64,000 nucleotides of DNA from an uncultured Bacilli bacterium (GTDB taxonomy: Bacteria > Bacillota_I > Bacilli_A > RF39 > UBA660). Where the stretch lies: contig CAKPJN010000005.1 in the NCBI GenBank assembly GCA_934162665.1, forward strand, positions 34,387 through 98,386, read 5' to 3'. Below are positions 27,814 to 36,119 of this stretch, piece after piece (the first letter of the stretch is position 1; each line of letters starts with the position of its first letter). The notes beneath the pieces are model-generated. The model worked only from the letters and a program-made list of their open reading frames with translations. It was not told the origin of the DNA and searched no databases. The position numbers and the translations under genes are program-made.

Positions 27814-28212
27814 ATGAAAGACTGTATATTTTGTAAAATAATCGAAGGAACTCTACCTTCAAAAACCATTTATGAAGATGACTTAATAAAAGTAATTATG
27901 AATATAAATCCCTCTACAAATGGGCACTTATTAGTTCTACCAAAAAAACATTATGTAAATATTTTAGATATTGATGATGAAATTATCAGTCATAGTTTTA
28001 AAATAATAAGAGATAAATTATATCCTCTATTAAAAGAAAAACTAAATTGTGAGGGATTAACTATTGCTGAAAACAACTTCTTAGGTCAAGAAATTAAACA
28101 TTTCCATATTCACTTAACTCCAAGATATCAAAATGATTTAGCTGATTATGATTATAATAAGGACCTTTTAATTGATATAGATGAAGTTTATGCTAAACTA
28201 AACAAGAAATAA
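27814..28212 (+). CDS. hit: HIT family nucleotide hydrolase/transferase
   Basis: 132 residues. Zinc-type DCIFCKIIEG start, PSTNGHLLVLPKKHY strand pair, and the histidine triad HFHIHLTPRY (about 94-103). HIT proteins hydrolyse nucleoside 5'-phosphoramidates or dinucleoside polyphosphates. AAAGGAG precedes the ATG. The last 20 bp overlap the convergent PF06541-type membrane gene. Confidence 0.92.
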   Translation: MKDCIFCKIIEGTLPSKTIYEDDLIKVIMNINPSTNGHLLVLPKKHYVNILDIDDEIISHSFKIIRDKLYPLLKEKLNCEGLTIAENNFLGQEIKHFHIHLTPRYQNDLADYDYNKDLLIDIDEVYAKLNKK

Positions 28213-28696
28213 CTGTATATAAGAAATCTATAACAAACAAAATAAGTACTAAAATTGTAATAAATTTTGGTGCTTTTTTTATAATTTTATCAAGTATTGG
28301 TCTTATAAAATGAATAATTATTAATGAACACACTCCCCAAACTAAGCTCATTTCTAAAGCAATATAATTACCAATATTAAACTTTAAATCACTATAATCC
28401 CAATATATCTCATGAAAAAACATCTCTATTAAATTGCCACCAATAAATTCTAAAAGAGTAAGTAAAAAACTAACAATACCAAATATTAATATATTTTTCC
28501 ACAATGAAGAAATACCATCTTTTTTTAAAATATAATCTCCTACTAAAACAATTACAACTACACCAAATCCATATACAGGAACCCATGGACCAAACATTAT
28601 TCCATTATTCATAGAATGAAAAACAAAAGTTTTTAACGAAGTTTCTATTAAAAAACCAAATATTGAAGAAACTAAAAATAAATTAATATAATACAT
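28193..28696 (-). CDS. Putative ABC-transporter type IV (CmpB/PF06541) membrane protein
   Basis: About 167 residues with four or five helices. The start (MYYINLFLVSSIFGFLIET), the motif GIMFGPWVPVYGFG, and the middle GGNLIEMFFHEIYWDYSDL are the conserved blocks of PF06541, a family found throughout Firmicutes and named 'putative ABC-transporter type IV', although no ATPase is adjacent here and the function is not established. ATG 28696 follows AGGTGATAATT. Confidence 0.82.
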   Translation of the reverse strand: MYYINLFLVSSIFGFLIETSLKTFVFHSMNNGIMFGPWVPVYGFGVVVIVLVGDYILKKDGISSLWKNILIFGIVSFLLTLLEFIGGNLIEMFFHEIYWDYSDLKFNIGNYIALEMSLVWGVCSLIIIHFIRPILDKIIKKAPKFITILVLILFVIDFLYTVISCLV

Positions 28697-28721
28697 AATT
28701 ATCACCTAGTATTATTATACC

Positions 28722-28747
28722 CAAAGAAAAAAAGAGTTAAACTCTTT
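28722..28747 (-). terminator. Intrinsic terminator after the YjcZ-like genes
   Basis: Perfect inverted repeat AAAGAGTT-A-AACTCTTT (28731-28747). On the minus strand it is followed by TTTTTCTTT, six bases after the first YjcZ-like stop codon. Confidence 0.8.
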
Positions 28748-28752
28748 TATAC

Positions 28753-28860
28753 TTAGCAACAAGCTGATCCACCTAAGATAATAGCAAGTAGAATGTATAA
28801 AACGATAATTATTATAAAGCCATTACTTCTCCTTGGTGTTGAATTTTGTGAACATGACAT
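28753..28860 (-). CDS. Tiny YjcZ-like membrane peptide
   Basis: A 35-residue ORF with an ideal ribosome site (AAGGAGGTG, six bases before the ATG). The product begins MSCSQNSTPRRSNG, continues with one hydrophobic helix of the form F-I-I-I-I-V-L-Y-I-L-L-A-I-I-L and ends GGSACC. The helix pattern (x-x-I-V-L-x-I-L-L-x-I-I) is that of YjcZ-type small sporulation-associated proteins of Bacilli. Short length makes this a pattern match only. It follows a sibling gene by 13 bp. Confidence 0.72.
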   Translation of the reverse strand: MSCSQNSTPRRSNGFIIIIVLYILLAIILGGSACC

Positions 28861-28873
28861 AACTTACACCTCC

Positions 28874-28954
28874 TTAAATATAAGCACCTAAAATTATTAC
28901 TAAAAGAATGAATAATACTAAAACGATGGCTGAAGATGATACATAATTTCCCAT
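28874..28954 (-). CDS. Tiny YjcZ-like membrane peptide
   Basis: A 26-residue ORF preceded by AAAAGGAGGAAAG, a very strong ribosome site. The product MGNYVSSSAIVLVLFILLVI continues to ILGAYI: one hydrophobic helix of the YjcZ type with almost nothing else. Together with the next ORF (13 bp away) and the shared terminator it forms a small two-gene unit. The strong ribosome sites argue against chance ORFs. Confidence 0.72.
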   Translation of the reverse strand: MGNYVSSSAIVLVLFILLVIILGAYI

Positions 28955-29034
28955 AGACTTTCCTCCTTTTTTATATGCTTTCATCTTATTTTATGGTTAA
29001 AACAGATTTTGTGTGATTATATATGCCGTATTTA

Positions 29035-29063
29035 TTGCATGAATTTTGTTTTTTTGTTATTAT
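29035..29063 (+). promoter_or_regulatory. Sigma-A-type promoter of prsA
   Basis: TTGCAT, a 17-bp spacer, then TATTAT, 24 bp before the prsA ATG. Confidence 0.65.
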
Positions 29064-29087
29064 ATATAGGTATAGGAGGAAAATATA

Positions 29088-30092
29088 ATGAAGAAAAAAA
29101 ATATTCTATTAACAGTGACTGCTATATCAATTGCATCTTTATTAGCAACAGGTTGTGGAAAAGAAGCTAAATTAAAAAATGGTGAAGAAAAAGCAGTATC
29201 GTTAAAAAACACTACTATTAGTGCAAATCAATATTATGATGAAATTAAAACTGAAAACATCGCTAAATTAGTAGATATGATTGATCATAAATTATTTGAT
29301 AAAAAATATAAAACAGATAAAGAAGAAACAGAAGCAATAGAAAACAAAATAAAGCAAATGAAATCTTATTACAATACAGATGAAAAATTTCAAAATGCAA
29401 TCAGTCAATTCTTCGGAGTTAATAGTGAAGATGAATTAAAAGAAGTATTATCTCTAGAATATAAAAGAAATTTAGCTGTTGAAGACTATGTAAAATCAAC
29501 TCTAACAGATAAAGAAATAGAAAATTATTATAACGATAATATAATTGGTGATATAAAAGCAAGTCACATTTTAATTAAATCAGAAGCAAGCACAGACGCA
29601 ACTGATGAAGAAAAAGAAAAAGCAGAAAAAAAAGCTTTAAATAAAGCAAAAGATATTATAAAAAAATTAGATAAAGGAGAAGACTTCGCAAGTCTTGCCA
29701 AAAAATATTCAAAAGATACTGGTTCTGCTGAAAGCGGTGGAGATTTAGGATACTTTAGTGCAGATGAAATGGATGAAGATTTTGTAAATGCTACAAAAAA
29801 ATTAAAAAGCAAAGAATATACAAAAACACCAGTAAAAACACAATATGGTTATCATATAATTTTAAAAGTTGATCAAAAAGAAAAACCATCATTAAAAGAC
29901 TCTAAAGAAAAAATCAAAGAAACTCTAGCAACAAATAAACTAAGTGCTGATTCATCACTACACTATCAAGCACTAATTGAAATAAGAGAAAAGAAAAACA
30001 TAAAATTTAATGATGATAAGTTAAAAAAAGCATATGATGATTTAATGGATAAATTAATTAAAAATGCATCAGCTTCAAATAAAACAAACTAA
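29088..30092 (+). CDS. prsA: PrsA-type foldase lipoprotein (parvulin peptidyl-prolyl isomerase)
   Basis: 334 residues. A lipoprotein signal with lipobox LATGC (Cys at about 23) tethers it outside the membrane. A central parvulin/PpiC domain (about 155-265) carries ASHILIK, FASLAKKYSKDTGSAESGGD, LGYF and YGYHIIL, all canonical. N- and C-terminal lysine-rich helices form the chaperone parts. PrsA helps secreted proteins, including penicillin-binding proteins, to fold after Sec export. It has its own promoter and a strong terminator, so it is monocistronic. Confidence 0.93.
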   Translation: MKKKNILLTVTAISIASLLATGCGKEAKLKNGEEKAVSLKNTTISANQYYDEIKTENIAKLVDMIDHKLFDKKYKTDKEETEAIENKIKQMKSYYNTDEKFQNAISQFFGVNSEDELKEVLSLEYKRNLAVEDYVKSTLTDKEIENYYNDNIIGDIKASHILIKSEASTDATDEEKEKAEKKALNKAKDIIKKLDKGEDFASLAKKYSKDTGSAESGGDLGYFSADEMDEDFVNATKKLKSKEYTKTPVKTQYGYHIILKVDQKEKPSLKDSKEKIKETLATNKLSADSSLHYQALIEIREKKNIKFNDDKLKKAYDDLMDKLIKNASASNKTN

Positions 30093-30118
30093 AAAGTCTC
30101 AAAATCTGAGACTTTTTT
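30092..30118 (+). terminator. Bidirectional intrinsic terminator
   Basis: AAAAGTCTC-aaaatct-GAGACTTTT with T-run on the plus strand and A-run (T on minus) on the other side. It serves prsA and the convergent GT-C-like gene. Confidence 0.88.
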
Positions 30119-31538
30119 AATTAACCTTTTTAAATAAATATAACCCATTATCACTAACTAAAAGTTTATAATCATCATTATCTTTTAAATAATAATAAAT
30201 AGAAAATTTAGAATCGACTAAGAAATAATCAAACTTATATTTATCAATTAACTTTCGATAGTTTTTACCCAAATTAGAAATAGATATATAATCAGAATAA
30301 TTATACTTAGAATATAAATCACATCTGCCATCTACAAATACACTAATATCTTTATATATAAGATAACCACCATAATCATAATTATTATATAATCGTTTTG
30401 GAGACTTCCTCTTTATAACAGAAATTATATTATCTGAAACAAGCTTTTGATTAGTATTACTTAAAATAACCTTATAATCTAAAAAGAATGCTAAACATAA
30501 CAAAAGAGAAAAAATTATTAAAACTAAAGAACTACCTTTATCATACTTCCTATCAGAAATATAATTAAATATAAAATATGTAGCTATAATATAAATATAT
30601 ATCCAAAAACGAATACTTTTAAGTCCTAAAAATAACGCTACTAAAAATAGTATAAAATCTATTAATTGTATTTTTTTCTTAGAAAATAACATTATAAAAA
30701 ATATTAAAAGACATATTATAAAATATGGATAATGTGACCAAGTATTTAAACTACTACTCTGCCACTCAGCTATATTACTTAACATTAAATTATCAGCCAT
30801 ATTTTGATATGGATATAAAAGCATCTTTATACCATGAGGATTAATCATAATAGCTAATATACACAAAATAAATACTGTACCATACTTTAAGATTTGTTTT
30901 TTAGAAAGTCTAGTTGCTTCTATTTTTGAAAATTTAAATTTAAATAATCCACAAATCATAAATATTAAACAGAACAAATAACTAAGATTACTACTTCCAC
31001 CATGAATATTAGCCCACAAAATTGTTACAATTGGTAAAAAATATATTTTCCTTGAATTAGGATTTTTCCACAAATCATATAAAGAATAAATTGTAAAAGC
31101 TAAAAATAAATAACTAAGCATTTGTGGTCTAGGACTAATTATTCCTCCAAAAAAGAAAAATATAACTATCCAAATCATAGTAAAAGGAATATTCTTTAAA
31201 TAATTTTCCTTATTATTTAAAAACAACATTAATAATAATGAAAAAGTAGTAATAAAACAATATACCAAAACATGCTTATTTGTAATTAAACTAAGTTTAT
31301 AAATTAATACCTCAAATAACCATTCATGAGACATCCAATATTTAGAATAACAACTCCAAGAAAAAATATCAGTATTTAAAATAGTATTATTATCAATCAT
31401 ATATTTACCAGCTTTAATATGCCAGAAATAATCATTATCACTAATACAAAACTTAAGCATAACTAAAGAAAAGAAAAATATTAAAATAATAAAAGATAAA
31501 AACACTTTATGTTTAACAAAATAATCTTTAATTTTCAT
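30117..31538 (-). CDS. GT-C-like polytopic membrane protein
   Basis: 473 residues with about eleven helices. After helix 1 it reads DNDYFWHIKAGKYMI, then SHEWLFEVLIYKL: the acidic and His motifs in the first extracytoplasmic loop resemble those of GT-C glycosyltransferase-like proteins (PMT relatives). The C-terminal about 90 residues form a small extracytoplasmic domain. Substrate unknown. Its start overlaps the recX stop by 11 bp, so it is co-translated with an unrelated DNA-repair regulator, presumably by genome compaction. Confidence 0.6.
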   Translation of the reverse strand: MKIKDYFVKHKVFLSFIILIFFFSLVMLKFCISDNDYFWHIKAGKYMIDNNTILNTDIFSWSCYSKYWMSHEWLFEVLIYKLSLITNKHVLVYCFITTFSLLLMLFLNNKENYLKNIPFTMIWIVIFFFFGGIISPRPQMLSYLFLAFTIYSLYDLWKNPNSRKIYFLPIVTILWANIHGGSSNLSYLFCLIFMICGLFKFKFSKIEATRLSKKQILKYGTVFILCILAIMINPHGIKMLLYPYQNMADNLMLSNIAEWQSSSLNTWSHYPYFIICLLIFFIMLFSKKKIQLIDFILFLVALFLGLKSIRFWIYIYIIATYFIFNYISDRKYDKGSSLVLIIFSLLLCLAFFLDYKVILSNTNQKLVSDNIISVIKRKSPKRLYNNYDYGGYLIYKDISVFVDGRCDLYSKYNYSDYISISNLGKNYRKLIDKYKFDYFLVDSKFSIYYYLKDNDDYKLLVSDNGLYLFKKVN

Positions 31539-32274
31539 AATATAATCCCTTCTGATATAATTTTTCTTTAATTTTATACTCTAATTCTTTATCAGAATAC
31601 TTTTTACTTAATTTTCTATATAATTTATCATATTCCTTTTTATAAATATCAACGTTATTAGAAAAATCATATTTATTAAGTTCATTTGTAATTAAAGAAT
31701 GATCATAACCTAAATTAATTAAATCAGTTAAAATCTTTTTCTTTAACACTACTCCACCTCGAGTTTTGTTACTCTTAATTAACTTATTAATAGCTTTGTT
31801 AATTCTTTCTATTTGTAAATCATTTGTAAAAATAGATATGTTTTTATCAATAATATTACTATCAATTCCTTTAGTTAATAATTCTTTTCTTAACTTAAAA
31901 GGTCCTTTGTTAGTAGTTATTATCTGATTATTAATATAACTTATAGAAAAAAGATTATCATTTAAATATCCCTGTTTCAACAACTTACTAACAGCTAACT
32001 CAACATTATCAATCAAATAACCATTTTTTAACAAACTATCAGTCAATTCTTTAACACTTTTAAATCTGCTTTTCAATGATTTCATTCCTACATAATAAAC
32101 ATCACATAAGTTATTATAATTATTTATTTCTTTTTCCTGCTCAATAGATATTTCACCTTTTAATAACAACTCATATTTTAAAATAGATTCTTCATATAAT
32201 AAAATTTCTCTATCATCATCTAAAAAAAGTTTATATTTACCGTTTGACAGTCTCTTATACTTTAATATTTTCAT
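31528..32274 (-). CDS. recX: RecX family regulatory protein
   Basis: About 248 residues built from three-helix repeats: SRFKSVKELTDSLLKNGY, LLKQGYLNDNLFSISYI, KGPFKLRKELLTKGID. RecX binds within the RecA filament groove and limits its activity in recombination and SOS induction. Low-GC Gram-positive forms are of this length (about 250-270). ATG 32274 has GGTGAT upstream. recA lies far away at 49.8 kb, as usual in Bacilli. Confidence 0.88.
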   Translation of the reverse strand: MKILKYKRLSNGKYKLFLDDDREILLYEESILKYELLLKGEISIEQEKEINNYNNLCDVYYVGMKSLKSRFKSVKELTDSLLKNGYLIDNVELAVSKLLKQGYLNDNLFSISYINNQIITTNKGPFKLRKELLTKGIDSNIIDKNISIFTNDLQIERINKAINKLIKSNKTRGGVVLKKKILTDLINLGYDHSLITNELNKYDFSNNVDIYKKEYDKLYRKLSKKYSDKELEYKIKEKLYQKGLYYEN

Positions 32275-32302
32275 AAGTATCACCTATATAAATTATAGCA
32301 CG

Positions 32303-32326
32303 AAAAAAGAAGTTTACACCTCTTTT
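32303..32326 (-). terminator. Intrinsic terminator after rpoZ
   Basis: Minus strand AAGAGG-TGTAAA-CTTCTT (one G-T pair) followed by six T. It overlaps the last codons of rpoZ. Confidence 0.65.
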
Positions 32327-32517
32327 TTTATGGTTATTAATCCTTCACAAACTTCCTCTAGTGCACGTCCAATGTTTTTTTCACATTCATATTTGCCCTC
32401 AGGCATTTGAAGATAACCATCCTTAGAAATTTCTTTACTACGTCTTGCAGCAATATGAACTAATTGATATTTGGAATCAACTATATTCAATAATTTATCA
32501 ATAGACGGATAAATCAC
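32314..32517 (-). CDS. rpoZ: RNA polymerase omega subunit
   Basis: 67 residues: MIYPSIDKLLNIVDSKYQLV, then AARRSKEIS (the omega signature A-A-R-R-A-x-x-I) and NIGRALEEVCEGLI. Omega assists assembly of RNA polymerase by holding beta-prime. Length is normal for Firmicutes. It precedes recX on the same strand. Confidence 0.92.
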   Translation of the reverse strand: MIYPSIDKLLNIVDSKYQLVHIAARRSKEISKDGYLQMPEGKYECEKNIGRALEEVCEGLITIKKEV

Positions 32518-32632
32518 TATATCACACTCCCTATTATTATAATAAACTTAATATTATAAACAATCAAGGAATATGACAAAATTAGACACTATTATTTACA
32601 ATATTTTTTTCGACAATTTACATCAAGATTTA

Positions 32633-32771
32633 CTATCTAAATTGACAGCAAGATCCACATTGAACATTACTTACAGTATTTTCCTCAGAACATGTATATT
32701 GTGGTCTATAAGTATGTTTATAAACATGATGATTAATTATTCTAGTATGTATTGGGCAAACATGTCCTTGT
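32633..32771 (-). pseudogene. 3' fragment of CotD-like spore-coat gene, split by the integrative element
   Basis: In-frame minus-strand sequence from 32771 to TAG at 32633 encodes GHVCPIHTRIINHHVYKHTY, then RPQYTCSEENTVSNVQCGSC and CQFR. The spacing P-x-H-T-x3-N-H-x4-H-x-Y is that of the CotD inner coat family. No start codon or ribosome site of its own exists; upstream in frame is the UAG of mazF. It joins exactly, in frame, to the N-terminal part at 38049-38259 if the element is removed at the ACAAG core. Confidence 0.85.
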
Positions 32772-32786
32772 CCATTTTTGATAGAC
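32767..32786. repeat. Element attachment junction (low-coordinate end)
   Basis: Core CTTGT (32767-32771) shared with the other end, followed by the inner arm through GATAGAC. The arm is the inverted copy of 38029-38046. The first base of the mazF stop codon is the last base of this arm. Confidence 0.8.
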
Positions 32787-33127
32787 TATTCTTCAATACA
32801 TGCATTTAACAATGTAATTATACTTATAAAATCATTATCACTTAATTTTTCTACAAATTTTAGATTTCTAATTTCATAGTCTATACTTCTTATGTGTTCG
32901 CATAAAACAGAACTATGTATCTTTTTCGTATCTTCTAAATTATAATGAGTAGGAAATTCTTTTTCATTAGACATAATAGGACATACTATAACCATTTTAG
33001 TATTTTCATTAAAAACATTATTACTAATTACAACAACTGGTCTAAATCCTGATTGTTCATGCCCTTTTGTTGGATCAAAATCTAAAAAAACAACATCACC
33101 TTGTTTAGGAATATATTTTTTTACCAT
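32786..33127 (-). CDS. mazF: MazF-family toxin (mRNA interferase)
   Basis: 113 residues: GDVVFLDFDPTKGHEQSGFR (the family's catalytic-loop block), PVVVISNN, VCPIMSN and SVLCEHIRSID, all standard for PemK/MazF. Such toxins cut single-stranded RNA at short sites and stop translation; the upstream MazE neutralises it. Start overlaps the mazE stop by 7 bp. The stop codon lies on the edge of the element, so MazEF is its terminal cargo, plausibly a stabilisation module. Confidence 0.93.
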   Translation of the reverse strand: MVKKYIPKQGDVVFLDFDPTKGHEQSGFRPVVVISNNVFNENTKMVIVCPIMSNEKEFPTHYNLEDTKKIHSSVLCEHIRSIDYEIRNLKFVEKLSDNDFISIITLLNACIEE

Positions 33128-33363
33128 ATTTCTTTACCTACACATTCATTCCAATAAAAATCTTTAGCCAAATTTTTCCCTTTATATTCCTTAAACCTAT
33201 CAGCTAATGAGATCTTTTTCTTCTTTGGAATACTAATAACTATTTTGTCATCTTGTTGCTCTATATTTAATATATCATTAGTTTTTATATTTAAAGATTT
33301 TAAAATACTACTTGGTATTCTTATGCCATCTGAATTACCCCATTTTTGAATTCTCGCCTCCAT
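33121..33363 (-). CDS. mazE: MazE-family antitoxin (AbrB-like DNA-binding)
   Basis: 80 residues: MEARIQKWGNSDGIRIPSSI is the classic swapped-hairpin AbrB/MazE N-terminus, followed by LNIKTNDILNIEQQDDKIVI and an acidic/aromatic C-terminal toxin-binding tail. It binds MazF and represses its own promoter. A perfect 14-bp palindrome 32 bp upstream is the likely operator. Confidence 0.93.
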   Translation of the reverse strand: MEARIQKWGNSDGIRIPSSILKSLNIKTNDILNIEQQDDKIVISIPKKKKISLADRFKEYKGKNLAKDFYWNECVGKEIW

Positions 33364-33394
33364 GCAATCATCTCCAATCTATTCATAGTATATC

Positions 33395-33408
33395 AATGTA
33401 TATACATT
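33395..33408. promoter_or_regulatory. Candidate mazEF operator (palindrome)
   Basis: AATGTATATACATT is a perfect palindrome, positioned at the likely -35/-10 region of the mazE promoter. Autorepression by MazE is known in the family; binding here is inferred. Confidence 0.5.
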
Positions 33409-33423
33409 TGTCGATTACCTTTC

Positions 33424-33643
33424 ACTAATTATTATAATTAATTATATTCTTTTCATTAAAACTAACCTTAATATTTATAGTTTTATCTTCAAATATTTCT
33501 ATTCTATCAATTAAATTGACTATTAAATTTCCACCTGAACTTTTCATAGATAAAATTTATTTATATATTCATCAATTGACTTATTTTTAGTATTTTCATT
33601 AACTTTATCATTTGCTACATTATTAAATTCACTATATTTTTTA
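33424..33643 (-). pseudogene. C-terminal remnant of a second serine recombinase
   Basis: The minus strand encodes YSEFNNVANDKVNENTKNKS, then DEYINKF, a one-base frameshift with TGA, then NLIVNLIDRIEIFEDKTINI and KVSFNEK, ending at TAG 33424. This matches, residue for residue in many places, the last about 65 residues of the intact recombinase at 34557 (VANDKVNETTKNKLIDEYIN; LIVNLIDRAIIYDDKRIDLK). Nothing N-terminal remains. It sits just after the BRO-N gene, so that gene is flanked by recombinase tails on both sides. Confidence 0.85.
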
Positions 33644-33658
33644 TTTTATACCAAATTT

Positions 33659-34516
33659 TTAATTACTTTCTATTAAATTATTTTCTTCAATATATTGATA
33701 AGGAAGTGCATTATCCTTACTAATAACTGAGTCTCCTAATTTCTTTTCGATATCATCACGAGCTACTTTTGCGACTTCGCCACCCATTTTAGCAATCTTT
33801 TTATTTTGTTCTAATCCTAAAGGTCTATGCTTTTTTGCTAACTCTCTTGTTGATATTTCACCTAAATCAGCAAGTGCTACTTCAATATCACTCATATTAT
33901 CTCTTAGCGATTCTTTTCTAAGACCTTTATACTCTTTATATTTTTTAGCAGTCATCCCTGACCATTCTTTATATATTTCATTAGTTAAAATAGCATACTC
34001 AACTTCTTTCGTTACTCCATTACTATTCCATACATCAGTTAATTTTTTTCTATCTTGAATGCCTTTAATTCTTTTAATAATCCAATCTTCATCATAACCC
34101 TTAGCTCTATATGTATCCATTGCCCTTTGAACTGAAAGCGATGGATCAAAAGTTTCATCAATTCTTTCCTTACCAAGTTTAGCCAACCAAAGTTTCACAG
34201 GTTCAGCATTTTTACTAGGTATTGATTCAATTATTCTAAACATTCCCTCAATGTCAACTACATCAGTTAAACGATATTTACCATCTTGTGCTTTTAATTT
34301 CAACTGTCTAGTAATACTAGACACTTCAAAACCTTCTTCCTTTTGTAATTTGTTTTTCAACCAATTCCAATATTTTCTAGGGCTTTCACTATCTGATAAA
34401 GTTCCAGCAATATCAACAACGCTGATATAATATTTTTCCTCATTCTTATTCCAAATAGTTCTAATTGTTTTTCCACCAAATAACTTATTAATTAAATACA
34501 TTTTTTCTTGATTCAT
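33659..34516 (-). CDS. BRO-N domain protein (phage antirepressor-like)
   Basis: About 285 residues. The N-terminal domain (about 1-110) has IRTIWNKNEEKYYISVVDIA, then SESPRKYWNWLKNKL, KLKAQDGKYRLTDVVDIEG and RIIESIPSKNAEPVKLWLAK, the BRO-N pattern of phage and mobile-element antirepressors. The C-terminal part is helical and basic, with KHRPLGLEQNKKIAKMGGEV. ATG 34516 is chosen because AGGAGGT stands seven bases upstream; an upstream TTG at 34564 would overlap the recombinase end. BRO-N proteins bind DNA and often relieve repression of lysogeny-like states; here it could control element excision. Confidence 0.82.
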   Translation of the reverse strand: MNQEKMYLINKLFGGKTIRTIWNKNEEKYYISVVDIAGTLSDSESPRKYWNWLKNKLQKEEGFEVSSITRQLKLKAQDGKYRLTDVVDIEGMFRIIESIPSKNAEPVKLWLAKLGKERIDETFDPSLSVQRAMDTYRAKGYDEDWIIKRIKGIQDRKKLTDVWNSNGVTKEVEYAILTNEIYKEWSGMTAKKYKEYKGLRKESLRDNMSDIEVALADLGEISTRELAKKHRPLGLEQNKKIAKMGGEVAKVARDDIEKKLGDSVISKDNALPYQYIEENNLIESN

Positions 34517-34556
34517 CATCATACCTCCTAAATTCATTATACCAAACATTTGTTCC

Positions 34557-36119
34557 TCATTCAATGTTGAAAGTAAGTTTCAAATCTATTCTTTTATCAT
34601 CATATATAATAGCCCTATCTATTAAATTAACTATTAATTCTCTACTAAATTCTTTCATAGATAAAAACTGATTTATATATTCATCAATTAACTTATTTTT
34701 GGTAGTTTCATTAACTTTATCATTTGCTACATTAATTAACTCACTATATCGTTTTTCTTTTATACTTAATTCATTTTCTAATTTAATCTTAACTCTATTA
34801 AATTGTTCTTCAGTTATTACCTTATTTAACTTATCAATATAAATACTATCTAAATTATCATTTATTTGTTTTATCTCATTTTCCAGCAAAGTAATATTAT
34901 TCTTTATATTAAGATTATTATCTTCACTAATATTTTCAATTGCTTGTTCTTTTATCCTTTTCTTATCAATATATTTTAAGCATAACTCTTTTAATGAATT
35001 TAAAATCACTTTTTCTAATTCATCATAATTATTAGAATGAGTTGTACATAGTTTTTGTTTCATATAAGTTCTGTAATAATTACAGATAGTATAACATCTA
35101 TTATCTTTTTTTCTTCTTGCTTGTATTGAAATTCTATGACCACAATCTCCACAATATAAAAGTCCATCTAATAAATGTGTTTCTTTTTTTTCGTTTCTAC
35201 CAACATTTTTAGGTATTCTTTTTTGTACTTCAAAAAATGTATCTTTATCAATAATTGGTTCATGAGTATTTTCTACAATTATATACTTTTTAGGATTGTT
35301 TCTAATAACCTTTTTAACTTTATAATTAACTTTACTTCTTCTATTTTGTACCATATCGCCTATATACATTTGATTAGTTAAAATATCTCTAATTGTTTTA
35401 GAATGCCACTCCCCATATTTTAAATTATAATTATTTTTCCACTCAAAGCTATAATACTGTGATGGTGTTTTAACTCCTTCTAAAGTTAATTGCTTCGCTA
35501 TTTTAAAGTAAGATAACCCGCTTAAACACATATCAAATATTCTTCTAACAACAACTGCTTGTTCTTCAAAAATAACTAAATGATTTTTATCATCAGGATC
35601 TTGAATATATCCAAATGGAGTTCTTCCACCTACCCATTTTCCTTCTTTTTGTTTTGCTTTTAAACTAGACCTTATTTTCTTAGAAATATCTTTAGCATAC
35701 ATATCATTCATAATTGCTTTAAAAGGCGCAATATCATTATTAGTTCCATCTATAAATGTATCTATATTATCAGTAACAGCAATATACCTAATATTATGTT
35801 CTGGAAAGTACTTTTCTATATATCTTCCAGTTTCAATATAATCACGACCTAAACGAGACATATCCTTAGTAATTACCATATTAATTTTACCAATTTCAAT
35901 ATCATGTATTAATCGATTAAAACCTGGTCTATCAAAACTTGTTCCGCTAAAACCATCATCTATATAAATATCTACTAATTTCAAATGATTCTCTTGTATA
36001 TACTGAAGTAATAAACTTTTCTGATTTATAATACTTTGACTTTCACCAATCTTATCATCATCTTCACGAGATAATCTAATATAAATACCAACTAAATACT
36101 CTCTTATATCAAACTTCAA
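34557..36119 (-). CDS. Large serine recombinase (site-specific integrase)
   Basis: 520 residues. Resolvase domain (about 8-150) with the nucleophilic Ser in YIRLSRED (about 17) and SRLGRDYIETG. Recombinase domain (about 165-290) with PFGYI and LTNQMYIGDMVQ. A zinc ribbon with LLYCGDCGHRIS and later paired Cys (about 322-375), and a coiled coil (about 395-455) follow. Such enzymes integrate and excise DNA between attP and attB without host factors. The flanking inverted arms and 5-bp shared core fit its activity. It overlaps a 51-residue gene upstream by 4 bp (ATGA). TGA is its stop codon. Confidence 0.95.
   Translation of the reverse strand: MKFDIREYLVGIYIRLSREDDDKIGESQSIINQKSLLLQYIQENHLKLVDIYIDDGFSGTSFDRPGFNRLIHDIEIGKINMVITKDMSRLGRDYIETGRYIEKYFPEHNIRYIAVTDNIDTFIDGTNNDIAPFKAIMNDMYAKDISKKIRSSLKAKQKEGKWVGGRTPFGYIQDPDDKNHLVIFEEQAVVVRRIFDMCLSGLSYFKIAKQLTLEGVKTPSQYYSFEWKNNYNLKYGEWHSKTIRDILTNQMYIGDMVQNRRSKVNYKVKKVIRNNPKKYIIVENTHEPIIDKDTFFEVQKRIPKNVGRNEKKETHLLDGLLYCGDCGHRISIQARRKKDNRCYTICNYYRTYMKQKLCTTHSNNYDELEKVILNSLKELCLKYIDKKRIKEQAIENISEDNNLNIKNNITLLENEIKQINDNLDSIYIDKLNKVITEEQFNRVKIKLENELSIKEKRYSELINVANDKVNETTKNKLIDEYINQFLSMKEFSRELIVNLIDRAIIYDDKRIDLKLTFNIE

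Noticed and set aside
32573..32809. Plus-strand ORF of 78 codons over the element junction
   Set aside because: It is antisense to the CotD-like tail and mazF end, has no ribosome site, and its composition is that of an antisense shadow.
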